Of a stretch of DNA of 64,000 nucleotides, positions 1 through 7,755 are shown piece after piece. The DNA is from Streptomyces sp. NBC_00341 (lineage in GTDB: Bacteria; Actinomycetota; Actinomycetes; Streptomycetales; Streptomycetaceae): contig NZ_CP108002.1 of the NCBI RefSeq assembly GCF_041435055.1, positions 8,680,001 to 8,744,000 of the forward strand, written 5' to 3'. Positions within the stretch are counted from its first letter, which is position 1, and each line of letters begins with the position of its first letter. The notes beneath the pieces were generated by a model, which had not been told where the DNA came from, ran no database searches, and was given only the letters and a program-made list of their open reading frames with translations. A program made the translations under genes and the position numbers.

Positions 1-730
1 GCGTGTGGCAGGCCTCCCACCGCACCGGCACACCGTTGCGCTCCAGCGGCCGCTCGGGCTGGTACTGCTCCGGGGTCACGTAGTCGCCGGGTATCCCGAG
101 CCGGTCGTTGACCAGAATGCCCGGCTGCAGGGCGCGGACCGTGGACATCAGCTCCTGCGCACCCCAGTCCGCGGAGGTTTTCGACGGATAGGTGAAGTCG
201 AAGAAGAGGAGGTCGATCTGCCCGTACCCGGTCAGCAACTCCCGCACCTGCCCATGGAGGTAGTCGCGGTAGGCGTTCATGTCACGCGGCTCGTCCGCGG
301 CCTCGGTGGAGCGCAGCGGATGGTGCTCGTCGACCGTGAAGCCGGGGTGATGCCAGTCGAGCAGTGAGTAGTACAGGCCCACCCGGAGCCCCTCCTCCCG
401 CATCGCCGTCACGAACTCCCCGACCAGGTCACGCCCGTTCACCCGGACCGAGCTGTAGTCGGTCAGCTCCGACTCGAACAGGCAGAATCCGTCATGGTGC
501 TTGGCGGTGAGCACCGCGTACCGCATGCCCGCCTCCTTCGCGGCCCGTGCCAGCGCCCGCGCGTCGAAGAGGTCCGGGTCGAAACGGCTCAGATAGCGGT
601 CGTAACTCTCCTGGTCCATCAACTCCCGGCTGCGCACCCACTCATGACGTGCCGCCAGACTGTAGAGGCCGAAGTGGACAAAGAGCCCGAAGCGTTCGGC
701 TTCGAACCAGCCAGGTGACGTGGTGGTCAC
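1..730 (-). CDS. Alpha-L-fucosidase, GH29 family (C-terminal part beyond window edge)
   Basis: GH29 enzymes release alpha-L-fucose by a retaining mechanism. The 243 visible residues show the GH29 (beta/alpha)8 barrel: HFGLYS at residues 19-24, KHHDGF at 77-82, and LLFFDFTYP at 174-182, whose Asp178 is in the place of the family nucleophile. The gene runs off the left edge, so the acid/base region and any C-terminal domain are not seen. The start is GTG at 730 with an AGGAG box 8 bases upstream. The barrel begins almost at once and there is no signal peptide, so the enzyme is probably cytoplasmic and acts on imported oligosaccharides. It is divergent from the RraA-like gene and shares its palindromic upstream region. 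Family assignment is confident; substrate linkage is unknown. Confidence 0.9.
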   Translation of the reverse strand, partial: MTTTSPGWFEAERFGLFVHFGLYSLAARHEWVRSRELMDQESYDRYLSRFDPDLFDARALARAAKEAGMRYAVLTAKHHDGFCLFESELTDYSSVRVNGRDLVGEFVTAMREEGLRVGLYYSLLDWHHPGFTVDEHHPLRSTEAADEPRDMNAYRDYLHGQVRELLTGYGQIDLLFFDFTYPSKTSADWGAQELMSTVRALQPGILVNDRLGIPGDYVTPEQYQPERPLERNGVPVRWEACHT

Positions 731-748
731 GAAAAAACTCCTGACACA

Positions 749-778
749 TTGACAGTACTAATCGATTAACTGTTATCT
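749..778 (+). promoter_or_regulatory. Promoter of the RraA-like gene with a palindromic operator in its spacer
   Basis: TTGACA (749-754) and TTATCT (773-778) are 18 bases apart, a good sigma-70-type promoter reading toward the RraA-like gene. The spacer holds the perfect palindrome TAATCGATTA (759-768), with the central CG typical of LacI-family operators. A second ATCGAT lies at 782-787. The region lies between two divergent genes, so one repressor could control both. Which regulator binds is not known. Confidence 0.55.
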
Positions 779-827
779 ACCATCGATAGGCGATGATGTC
801 ACTGGCGCTGTGTACGGAGGCAAAAGC

Positions 828-1637
828 ATGAACCCGACCCGGGATCACGGAGCACCGTCGACAGAGGAGATCCGGACGTACGCGTCGATGCGGGCACCGA
901 TCCACACCTCGGAGTACGTGCGGCCCACCGCACGCATGGTGGAGGCCCTCGGCGAGGTCAGCGCGGCCACGGCCTGCGCGAAGCTCCACCAGATGGGAAT
1001 CACAAGGACGTTCATCGACGGCCCGGTGCCGCTGCACCGGGAGCCCGACGTGCAGATCACCGGAGGTGCCGTCACCCTCCAGTTCCTGCCGAGGCGCGAG
1101 GACGTCTTCAACGGTGCCGAGCAGGAGGACGCCGAACGGGAGACGGCGCTGTGGAAGGTGCTCGAATCCATCCGCCCCGGCGACGTGCTCGTGGTGTCGG
1201 CCCAGGGCAGCCACTACACCGGCTGCCTGGGCGACATGCTGGTGCGCTACTTCAAGTTGAAGGGCGGTGCGGGGATTGTCGTTGACGGGCGGATCCGGGA
1301 CGCGGCCCGGGTGCGCGCGCTCGGCGTCCCCATCTGGTGCACGGGCGTCACCCCGCACTACGCCTCGCAGACCGAACTCTTCCCGTCCGCGTTCAACGTC
1401 CCGGTGGGGGTCGGCGGCGTCCTGGTGGCCCCCGGCGACCTTATCGTGGCCGACGAGGACGGGGCCGTCGTGGTCCCGCAGCACAGCGCGGTGCCGCTGG
1501 CCGAGGACTCGATCCGTCATCAGGACCGGGAGGAGTTCGCGCGCCGCCGCCTCGACGAGGGCGCCCGGCTGTCCGACTACTACCCGCTCACGGCTGAGAC
1601 GTTGCCCGAGTTCCTGGCCGCCCACCCCGCCACCTGA
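828..1637 (+). CDS. RraA-like / 4-hydroxy-4-methyl-2-oxoglutarate aldolase family protein
   Basis: This protein of 269 residues belongs to the RraA/HMG-aldolase fold. That fold includes class II pyruvate aldolases and proteins first named as RNase E inhibitors; outside enterobacteria an aldolase or sugar-acid lyase role is usual. The signature is at residues 135-158: GDMLVR, then GGAGIVVDGRIRD, with the Arg and Asp that bind pyruvate and metal in characterised members. The ATG at 828 is chosen because GGAGG (816-820) lies 7 bases upstream; an in-frame GTG at 810 would overlap that box. It is divergent from the fucosidase, so a role in catabolism of fucose-derived acids is possible but is inference. 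The 3' end lies in a tandem repeat. Confidence 0.8.
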   Translation: MNPTRDHGAPSTEEIRTYASMRAPIHTSEYVRPTARMVEALGEVSAATACAKLHQMGITRTFIDGPVPLHREPDVQITGGAVTLQFLPRREDVFNGAEQEDAERETALWKVLESIRPGDVLVVSAQGSHYTGCLGDMLVRYFKLKGGAGIVVDGRIRDAARVRALGVPIWCTGVTPHYASQTELFPSAFNVPVGVGGVLVAPGDLIVADEDGAVVVPQHSAVPLAEDSIRHQDREEFARRRLDEGARLSDYYPLTAETLPEFLAAHPAT

Positions 1638-1677
1638 GCCACCCCGCCACCTGAGCCGGTCCGCCACCTGAGCCGGT
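1627..1677 (+). repeat. Three tandem 17-bp units over the RraA stop codon
   Basis: The unit CCGCCACCTGAGCCGGT occurs at 1627-1643 (last two bases differ), 1644-1660 and 1661-1677. The TGA stop of the RraA-like gene is inside the first unit, so the repeat duplicates the coding end and stop into the 3' untranslated region. Confidence 0.85.
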
Positions 1678-1680
1678 CCG

Positions 1681-1731
1681 CCGCCGACCGCGGGTCCGGC
1701 CAGGCTCCGGCCCCTGGCCCGCGGTCGGCGG
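1681..1731 (+). terminator. Strong hairpin terminator after the RraA-like gene
   Basis: Perfect 14-bp arms, CCGCCGACCGCGGG (1681-1694) and CCCGCGGTCGGCGG (1718-1731). A further inner pairing (GGCCAGG with CCTGGCC) extends the stem through most of the 23-base loop. There is no U tract, as is usual in Streptomyces. Confidence 0.7.
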
Positions 1732-1819
1732 TGGACCGGAAATGCGACAAGCATCCACGTCCTCGACCGAGCTGGTGAATCCAGGACGCGGGCGCTCCCT
1801 TGCCGTCAGGATGAGGGGC

Positions 1820-2914
1820 ATGAACGAAATGGGTGCGGGGCCGGCCGACTGGCCAGTGGTGGTGAGGGTTCCGGTGGAGCCGGTGGAAGCCGCGATGGAG
1901 GCCGACGCTCTTGACGCGGCGCTGCACAGCACCTTGGCCGTCAGAGGGCCGCTGTTCGGGGTGGCCACGCAGAGAACGGGCGACGGGCGGCGGTGGCGGG
2001 TGGCCGTAGAGGTCACCCACGGCTGTCCGCAACAGGCCCGGGATTCACTGAACTCCCTGCTCTGGTTCCGGGCGAAGGACGAAGCCGAGGACAGGGCCGA
2101 GCGGCGGGCGCTACTGGCGGCGGTTGCCCGGCTGGAGAGCGAACGCGTCGACGAGCTCACCGTGCTCGACACCCGCTACCGCGTGGTGAGGGCCGAGGAG
2201 TACGCGGGCATGGACGCGAACGGTGACATCGAAACGCCGCGGCCGACCGACCCCGAACCCCTCACCCCCGACTGGGGCCCCGGCACCCACGGTCCGAGGG
2301 TCGACGCGGACCTGGTGCTGGATCCGGACGCACCCCTTTCCCCCGTCCAGGCCTCCGAGCGGCTGTCCCTGCGCTCGCTCGTCTACACCGGCACCAGGTT
2401 CCCCGACTCCGTGCTGGGCGACTCGGTGCGGGCTGTGGAGAGCCACCCCGATGTCCTGCTCATGCCCGCGGCCTTCCAGGTCGTGGAGCGGTCCGGCACC
2501 AGGTCCTGGAGGCCGGGCAGCGCCCTGCACGTCAGCGCCCACGACGCACGCGTCACGCTGTACTTCTCCCTGATGTGGTTCAGACCACGCCTGCGGGGCC
2601 TGATCTCCCACGAGGCCCCCCGAGACGTCGACGCGCACACCGCCACCACCGAGGACGCCGCCGCAGCGGCGGAGCTGGCGGCATTCGCCCAGGCCGCGGA
2701 CCGGCTCCGCGCGGGCCGGCTCAACCAGGTCGAAGTCCCGGGCACCGCGCTCCGGATCGTCCGCACCCGCCGCCTGCTGCGCTGGGGCCCCGACGGGCCG
2801 GAAGGCCCACGCCCTTCTGACACCAACACCCAGGAGCCCGAAGTCATCCACCCTCGCCTCGACGAGGACGGCGTCGTCCATTTCGAGGAGTCCGCGCAGG
2901 AGGAAGCCTCGTGA
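1820..2914 (+). CDS. DUF5954-like actinobacterial protein of unknown function
   Basis: About 364 residues, soluble, with no signal peptide or membrane segment. It has two related halves. Each carries a stretch with a conserved LWF or MWF (LLWFRAKDEAED near residue 80; LMWFRPR near 255), an acidic patch, and a segment of the type Y/LRIVR-[TA]xxxx (RYRVVRAEEYAGM; ALRIVRTRRLLRWGPDGPEGPRPSD). This pattern matches the Streptomyces DUF5954 family as I remember it. An internal duplication is my reading of the sequence. No function is known. ATG at 1820 is tentative because no good ribosome site is visible; 1811 is an alternative. The preceding hairpin at 1681-1731 argues against a start further upstream. 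Confidence 0.65.
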   Translation: MNEMGAGPADWPVVVRVPVEPVEAAMEADALDAALHSTLAVRGPLFGVATQRTGDGRRWRVAVEVTHGCPQQARDSLNSLLWFRAKDEAEDRAERRALLAAVARLESERVDELTVLDTRYRVVRAEEYAGMDANGDIETPRPTDPEPLTPDWGPGTHGPRVDADLVLDPDAPLSPVQASERLSLRSLVYTGTRFPDSVLGDSVRAVESHPDVLLMPAAFQVVERSGTRSWRPGSALHVSAHDARVTLYFSLMWFRPRLRGLISHEAPRDVDAHTATTEDAAAAAELAAFAQAADRLRAGRLNQVEVPGTALRIVRTRRLLRWGPDGPEGPRPSDTNTQEPEVIHPRLDEDGVVHFEESAQEEAS

Positions 2915-2931
2915 CCATGTGACGAAGCGGA

Positions 2932-3453
2932 TCAGCGCCGAACCGGGCCCCCACCCGCAGCGCGCTGCATGCAGACCAGCTGATCCCGTTCGTCCCACGA
3001 CCGGGTGACGGTGAAGCCGAGCCGTTCGTACAGGGCGATGGCCCCGGTCCGCCATTCCCATACCGAGAGCCGGACGGTGTCCACGCCGATCTCCGCGGCA
3101 TGGGCCAGCGAGGCGTCGAGCAAGGCGGACGCGATGCCCCGGCCGCGGAATTCGGGATCGGTCCAGAGCCTCTTGATCTCCGCCTGCCCGTGGGCGGGGG
3201 AGGTCACCACCACGCAGCCCACAGCGGCGTCCCCCAGGAGGGCCACCAGCACGACATCGTCGGCGAACGCGGTCCCGGGGTCGGCGATCTCTGCCCGGTA
3301 CCGATCCGGCAGCCCGGCCGCATCGGCGACCGGCTGGCCCTTCTCGGCCTCCGTCCGCAGATGGTAGGCCGCCAGCAGCGCGGCCACCCCGTCCACGGCC
3401 AGAGGTGTCGGGCCAGGCCAGCGGACGACGGAGAGCTCACGGTGATCAGTCAT
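2932..3453 (-). CDS. GNAT-family N-acetyltransferase
   Basis: GNAT enzymes move an acetyl group from acetyl-CoA to an amine. The 173 residues contain the acetyl-CoA loop as EFRGRGIASALLDASLAHA (about residues 103-121), after a beta strand with IKRLWTDPE, and end with the usual YERLGFTVTRSWDERDQL segment. The substrate cannot be predicted. The start is the ATG at 3453 (MTDHRELS). The gene is convergent with the DUF5954-like gene with only 17 bases between stops, and divergent from the MarR gene. Confidence 0.85.
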   Translation of the reverse strand: MTDHRELSVVRWPGPTPLAVDGVAALLAAYHLRTEAEKGQPVADAAGLPDRYRAEIADPGTAFADDVVLVALLGDAAVGCVVVTSPAHGQAEIKRLWTDPEFRGRGIASALLDASLAHAAEIGVDTVRLSVWEWRTGAIALYERLGFTVTRSWDERDQLVCMQRAAGGGPVRR

Positions 3454-3535
3454 GACGCCAGCATCACACGGCGCCCGTGCCCGCATGCGGGAGGCAGGCG
3501 CCACCCGTCCGGAGTCCCCGGCCGCTCTACTCCAT

Positions 3536-3588
3536 AAAACAACCCAAGTAACTTGGCAAAGTTCCTTGGGTTGTTTTACGCTGGACCC
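3536..3588 (+). promoter_or_regulatory. Large palindromic MarR operator and leaderless promoter
   Basis: AAAACAACCCAAG (3536-3548) and CTTGGGTTGTTTT (3565-3577) are perfect inverted arms. Inside them AACTT and AAGTT also pair, so the near-palindrome spans 42 bp. TTGGCA (3553-3558) and TTACGC (3576-3581) are spaced by 17 bases, placing the start of transcription at about the ATG at 3589. The mRNA would be leaderless, and MarR would block its own promoter. Confidence 0.65.
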
Positions 3589-4059
3589 ATGACCGAGAAC
3601 CCCACGCCGCAGGAGTCCGCCGCTACGGCGCAGCGCCTCAACGACGCGATCAAGCGGCTGCGGGCCCGGCTGCGCACCGAATCAGGGCAGCACGCGACGG
3701 GCCTGAGCGTGACCCAGCTCGGCGTGCTGGCGAGCGTCGTGCGTGAGGGGCCCGTCACGGCGGCCCGGCTGGCGGCGGCCGAGCACGTCAGCGCACAGGC
3801 CATCGCCCAGAGCCTCGCCGTCCTGAAAGCGGCGGGCCTGGTCCACGGTGAGGCCGACCCCAGGGACGGCCGCAAGAAGCTGATGAGCGCCGATCCGTCC
3901 GCGGCCGAGCTGATCGACAAGCTGCTGGCAGGGCGCGCCGCCTTCCTGGCGCGCGCCATCGGCCATGTCGTCGCCGCGGACGAACACGCCGACATGGACA
4001 AGGCGATCGAGCTGCTGGAGCGGCTGGCCGACGCCGACCTGCACGAGGGCACTCCATGA
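3589..4059 (+). CDS. MarR-family transcriptional regulator
   Basis: A winged-helix dimer of 156 residues, expected to bind the 42-bp palindrome just upstream and to let go when a small ligand binds. Visible signs are the helix-turn-helix region LSVTQLGVLASVVREGPVTAARLAAAEHVSAQAIAQSLAVLKAAGL (about residues 39-85), then the wing EADPRDGRKKLMSADP. The ATG at 3589 is chosen over an upstream in-frame TTG (3553) because that TTG forms the -35 element. It overlaps the transporter gene by ATGA at 4056, so regulator and pump are translated together. This arrangement is typical of drug- or phenol-sensing MarR-efflux operons. Confidence 0.85.
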   Translation: MTENPTPQESAATAQRLNDAIKRLRARLRTESGQHATGLSVTQLGVLASVVREGPVTAARLAAAEHVSAQAIAQSLAVLKAAGLVHGEADPRDGRKKLMSADPSAAELIDKLLAGRAAFLARAIGHVVAADEHADMDKAIELLERLADADLHEGTP

Positions 4060-5474
4060 GAACCGCCGCCACAGAGACCGAGCCCGCGATAGGCACGTCC
4101 GCTCCCAAGCCCTTCGGCCGACGGTTCACCGCACCGCTCTACGTGGGTTCCAGCCTCAACCCGATCAACAGCTCCATCATCGCGACCGCGCTGGTGCCGA
4201 TCGCCGCAGATCTGAACGTGGCGGTGGCAGCCACCTCGGTCCTGGTCTCCTCGCTGTATCTCGCAAGTGCGGTGGCTCAGCCGACGGCCGGCAAACTCGC
4301 CGAAGTGCTCGGCGCCCGCCGGGTCTTCCTCGCCGGTATCGTCCTCGTCCTCGTCGGAGGGGTGACCGGCGGCCTCGGCCAGAACATCGCGATGCTCACC
4401 GTCGCCCGGGTTCTGATCGGCCTCGGCACCTCTGCCGCGTTTCCCTGCGCCATGGTGATGATCCGCCGCCGGGCCGGCGAGGCCGGTCTCGACCGGCCGC
4501 CCGGCGCGGTGCTCGGCGGACTCGCGATCGCCGGTATGGCCACCGCTGCCGTCGGCCCGCCCATCGGCGGCCTGATCGTGGGCGCGGCCGGCTGGCGCTG
4601 GGCCTTCCTCGCCAACGTACCGGTGACCGTGATCGCCCTGCTGATGGCCCTGCGGTTGCCCAAGGACCCGGGCCTGGAGCGCGCGGACAGCGGATTCCGA
4701 CGGATCGCGCACCGCATCGACCTCATAGGCATCATCGGCTTCGCCGTCACGATGACCTCCCTGGTCGTCTTCCTGATGGGCCTGCCGCAACCGAACTGGC
4801 TCGCGCTGACGGTCTTCGTCGTGGCCGCGGCTCCCACAGCCCGGTGGGAACTGCGACGAGCCGCACCATTCTTCGACCTGCGTGGGCTGGCTACCAACGG
4901 CGCGCTGACCCGCACGTACCTACGCCAGGCACTCACCCTGCTCGGCGTGTACTCCGTGATGTTCGGCCTGACCCAGTGGATGGAGGCCGCCCACGGCCTG
5001 TCCGCCGTACAGACCGGACTGGTACTGCTGCCGATGGGAGCCGTCTCCGCACTGCTGTCGAGGCCGCTGGCCGCCCGCAACCTGGTGCGCGGGCCGGTGG
5101 CCGTCTCCGCGGTGAGCATGCTCCTCGGTTCGGTCGCCATCATGCTGCTCGACTCCGACAGCCCGATGTTCGCGCTCGTACTCGTCTCTCTGATCTTCGG
5201 CGTCACGACGGCCACCACCACCGTCGGGAACCAGACCGCCCTCTACAAGGCCGCGCCGGCCGACCAGATCGGCACCGCTTCCGGACTGTTCCGCACCTTC
5301 GGCTACCTCGGCACCATCACCTCGTCCGTCATCGGCGGCATCGCCTTCCGGGACGGCGTGAGCGACCACGGGCTGCACGTTCTCGGCGTCGTACTCGTTG
5401 TCGCCGGCCTCGCCGCACTGCTCCTGACCGTCCTGGACCGCAGCCTGATGCGCCCCCGCGGCGCGGTCGTCTGA
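4056..5474 (+). CDS. MFS efflux transporter, DHA2-like
   Basis: A polytopic inner-membrane protein of 472 residues expected to export a drug or toxic metabolite using the proton gradient. It shows the MFS loop 2-3 motif (GKLAEVLGARRVF, about residues 79-91) and the antiporter motif C in helix 5 (GMATAAVGPPIGGLIVGA, about 157-174). I count about 12 to 14 hydrophobic segments. It is coupled to the marR gene by a 4-base overlap and is followed after 47 bases by the isochorismatase-like gene, so the three form one operon. The substrate is unknown. Confidence 0.85.
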   Translation: MRTAATETEPAIGTSAPKPFGRRFTAPLYVGSSLNPINSSIIATALVPIAADLNVAVAATSVLVSSLYLASAVAQPTAGKLAEVLGARRVFLAGIVLVLVGGVTGGLGQNIAMLTVARVLIGLGTSAAFPCAMVMIRRRAGEAGLDRPPGAVLGGLAIAGMATAAVGPPIGGLIVGAAGWRWAFLANVPVTVIALLMALRLPKDPGLERADSGFRRIAHRIDLIGIIGFAVTMTSLVVFLMGLPQPNWLALTVFVVAAAPTARWELRRAAPFFDLRGLATNGALTRTYLRQALTLLGVYSVMFGLTQWMEAAHGLSAVQTGLVLLPMGAVSALLSRPLAARNLVRGPVAVSAVSMLLGSVAIMLLDSDSPMFALVLVSLIFGVTTATTTVGNQTALYKAAPADQIGTASGLFRTFGYLGTITSSVIGGIAFRDGVSDHGLHVLGVVLVVAGLAALLLTVLDRSLMRPRGAVV

Positions 5475-5521
5475 ATCGCGGGCGCCGCCCCGAACCCCCG
5501 TACCTCTACAAGGAGACACCT

Positions 5522-6112
5522 ATGACCATCGCCGCCCTTCCCGCACTCGTTCCCGAGCGGACCGCGCTGCTCGCCATGGACTTCCAGAACGCAATCGTCC
5601 CGCTCGCTCCCGAACCCGACGCACTTCTCGCACGGGTACAGGACGCGATCGCCTCTCTCCGTGCCGCCGGCGGCACCGTCGGACACGTCCGCGTGGCATT
5701 CACCGAAGACGACTGGGAAGCCGTACCCGAGCGCAACGCCTCCTTCAGCGCGGTCGCCGCGGCGAAGGCGATGCACCACGAGCACGACGCCACACAGATC
5801 CACCCAGCGGTCGCCCCGCAGGACGGCGACATCGTCGTACGCAAGATCCGTTTCGGTGCCGCCTCAACCACCGACCTGTACGACCAGCTGGCCGACCGGG
5901 ACATCGACACACTGGTCCTCGCCGGGATCAGCACGAGCGGCGTTGTCCTGTCCACACTGATGGACGCCGCTGACCGCGACTACCGCGTCTACGTACTGTC
6001 CGACGGTGTCGCCGACCGCGACCCTGAGGTGCACGGCGTGCTCGTCGAGAAGGTCTTCCCGTCCCGGGCGCACGTCATCGACACCGCCCAACTGCGTGAC
6101 CTGCTGCGTTGA
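5522..6112 (+). CDS. Isochorismatase-fold hydrolase lacking the catalytic cysteine
   Basis: This family of cysteine hydrolases uses an Asp-Lys-Cys triad. Here the Asp is in LLAMDFQN (about residue 20) and the Lys in VVRKIRFGA (about 106), but the nucleophile-loop motif reads GISTSGVVLST, with Gly where the Cys normally is. Isochorismatases such as EntB and PhzD also lack the Cys and cleave a vinyl ether, so the protein need not be inactive. Length is 196 residues, usual for the family. The start ATG at 5522 has AAGGAG (5510-5515) 6 bases upstream. It is the last gene of the MarR-MFS operon, which suggests removal of the compound sensed by MarR (inference). Confidence 0.8.
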   Translation: MTIAALPALVPERTALLAMDFQNAIVPLAPEPDALLARVQDAIASLRAAGGTVGHVRVAFTEDDWEAVPERNASFSAVAAAKAMHHEHDATQIHPAVAPQDGDIVVRKIRFGAASTTDLYDQLADRDIDTLVLAGISTSGVVLSTLMDAADRDYRVYVLSDGVADRDPEVHGVLVEKVFPSRAHVIDTAQLRDLLR

Positions 6113-6221
6113 GCAGCCCCCGAAACAGCCGGAAGCGGGCAGGCCGAACTGCCCGCCACCCGGTCCGCGCCGTTGCTCGACGTCAGTGAGGAGCGAGGAC
6201 GCCAGCGAGGAGGTGCTGGGC

Positions 6222-6271
6222 GGGGGCGCCCCGTGCGGCCGTGGTCATACGACATCGCACGGGGCGCCCCC
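6222..6271. terminator. Bidirectional terminator hairpin between convergent genes
   Basis: Perfect 16-bp arms GGGGGCGCCCCGTGCG (6222-6237) and CGCACGGGGCGCCCCC (6256-6271) with an 18-base loop. It lies between the stops of the isochorismatase-fold gene and the reductase gene and can serve both. Confidence 0.75.
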
Positions 6272-6285
6272 AGCGGGGTGATGCC

Positions 6286-7125
6286 TCAGCGGAAAGCGGC
6301 GATGTTCCGGGCGACCCAGTCGCTGAAGGGGCGCGGGGCGCGACCGAGGACCCGTTCCACGTCCGGGCTGATCCGCAGTTCGGCCGGGTTCGGAGCGGCG
6401 ATGATGTCCAGGGTGTCGTCGGCGAGCTCCGGCGGCACGAACCGGGTCATCGCGGCTCTGGCTTCCTCGCGGGTGAGTTCGTGGAACCGCACCGGCGAGC
6501 CGAGCGCGGCGGCGATGGCCGCCGCCTGCTGACGCGGGGTGATCACCTCGGGCCCGGTCAGCTCGTAGATTCCCCCGGCGTGCCGGTCGTCCAGCAGGCA
6601 GGCCGCCGCGACCTCAGCGATGTCCAGCGGGTCGACGATCGGAGCCCCGACCTCTCCGAACGGCGCGGCGACCGTCCCTTGCGTACGGACGGACTCCGCC
6701 CAGCCCAAGGCGTTGGAGGCGAAGCCGCCCGGTCGCAGGACGGCCCAGTCCAGGCCGGACCCCCTCAACGCGTCCTCCAGCGCGCGCACCGCGATCCGTG
6801 AGGGTCCGAGCGGCCTGGTCGCCACGCCTTGCGAAGACAACAGGACGACCCGGCCGACCCCGGCGGCCGCGGCCAGGTCGATGATCTCGGCCGGCCTGGC
6901 GCCGGGGGAGTGGAGGTCGCCGGACAGCAGGAAGAACAGCGCCTTCGCCCCGTCCAGTGCGGGGGAGAGGCTTGCGGGGTCTGTCAGGTCGGCCGCCACA
7001 TGCCGGACTCCGTCCGGCACCGCCGCCGCGTGCCGGGACACCGCAGTCACCTGCTCGCCGGCCTCGGCCAGGGCCTGCGTCAAGGGCCGGCCCACATTCC
7101 CGGTTGCTCCGGTCACCACGATCAT
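6286..7125 (-). CDS. NmrA/QorB-like NAD(P)-dependent oxidoreductase
   Basis: An atypical short-chain dehydrogenase of 279 residues. It begins with the nucleotide-binding motif VTGATGNVGRPL (residues 4-15) and has the strand VVLLSSQGV (about 93-101) and VLRPGGFASN (about 125-134) typical of NmrA-like and quinone-reductase QorB-like members. The usual YxxxK pair is not evident, as in this subfamily. Likely reactions are NAD(P)H-dependent reduction of quinones or redox sensing. The ATG at 7125 has AGGAG 7 bases upstream. It is divergent from an HxlR regulator gene, the arrangement of characterised quinone-responsive pairs. Confidence 0.8.
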   Translation of the reverse strand: MIVVTGATGNVGRPLTQALAEAGEQVTAVSRHAAAVPDGVRHVAADLTDPASLSPALDGAKALFFLLSGDLHSPGARPAEIIDLAAAAGVGRVVLLSSQGVATRPLGPSRIAVRALEDALRGSGLDWAVLRPGGFASNALGWAESVRTQGTVAAPFGEVGAPIVDPLDIAEVAAACLLDDRHAGGIYELTGPEVITPRQQAAAIAAALGSPVRFHELTREEARAAMTRFVPPELADDTLDIIAAPNPAELRISPDVERVLGRAPRPFSDWVARNIAAFR

Positions 7126-7176
7126 GTTCAGCTCCTAGTCGGTTGTGCACTGCGGGGATTGACGCTAGGAGACGGG

Positions 7177-7207
7177 CTTACTTTTCGTAAGAACATACCT
7201 AGAGGTA
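7177..7207 (+). promoter_or_regulatory. Inverted repeats between the reductase and hxlR-type genes
   Basis: CTTAC-N5-GTAAG (7177-7191) is followed by TACCTAGAGGTA (7196-7207), a perfect 5-bp inverted repeat around AG. GTAAG occurs again at 7205-7209. These are good candidates for HxlR-dimer sites controlling both divergent genes. Confidence 0.5.
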
Positions 7208-7217
7208 AGCTCCGAAC

Positions 7218-7637
7218 ATGACGGAAGGCATGCAGCTCACGCAGGCCGGTGCGAGCGATGGGTATGAGGTGTTTCACACCGACTGCCCCGCGCGCGACAT
7301 GGTCGACCATGTGACCAGCAGGTGGGGCATCTGGGTGCTGATCTCCTTGCGCAGCAACGACCTTCGGTTCTACGAACTGCGCAACAGCATCCAGGGCGTC
7401 AGCGAGAAGATGCTCTCCCAGACACTGCGCGCACTGGTTCAGGACGGTCTGGTCCGGCGGGAGGTCGAGCCGACGTCGCCGCCCCAGGTCACCTACGGGC
7501 TCACCGAGTTCGGCAGGCACGTCAGTGAACCTCTGACAGACCTGTTCGACCGGATCACGCAGCGGATGTCCGCCGACGGCGCGTCCGCTACGGAGACCGG
7601 CGGCCACCCGGCGGAGCGCCCGTCACGGAGCGGCTGA
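7218..7637 (+). CDS. HxlR-family transcriptional regulator
   Basis: A winged-helix regulator of 139 residues. The HxlR core is clear: CPARDMVDHVTSRWGIWVLI (residues 23-42), then FYELRNSIQGVSEKMLSQTLRALVQDGLV (about 53-81) and a wing of the form REVEPTSPPQVTYGLTEFG. Cys23 is at the position used as a thiol redox or quinone sensor in YodB- and QorR-type members. It is the only conserved Cys, so control of the neighbouring QorB-like gene by electrophile sensing is a reasonable inference. The first ATG at 7218 is used. Confidence 0.85.
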   Translation: MTEGMQLTQAGASDGYEVFHTDCPARDMVDHVTSRWGIWVLISLRSNDLRFYELRNSIQGVSEKMLSQTLRALVQDGLVRREVEPTSPPQVTYGLTEFGRHVSEPLTDLFDRITQRMSADGASATETGGHPAERPSRSG

Positions 7638-7682
7638 ACGCAACAGGTGCTCGTACGGCAGGTTCGTGAGGTGGGGCCCGGA

Positions 7683-7718
7683 CGCCCGACTACGCCTCAC
7701 GCGAGGCGTAGTCGGGCG
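7683..7718. terminator. Bidirectional terminator, perfect 16-bp stem
   Basis: CGCCCGACTACGCCTC (7683-7698), a 4-base loop, and GAGGCGTAGTCGGGCG (7703-7718). It lies between the convergent HxlR gene and the secreted toxin-like gene. Confidence 0.85.
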
Positions 7719-7755
7719 ACCGGATTCAGCCCGGATCGCGTAGGGCGGCGAGGCG

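Noticed and set aside
3553..3588. Upstream TTG start for the MarR gene
   Set aside because: It coincides with the -35 element and the operator; the ATG at 3589 fits the family N-terminus.
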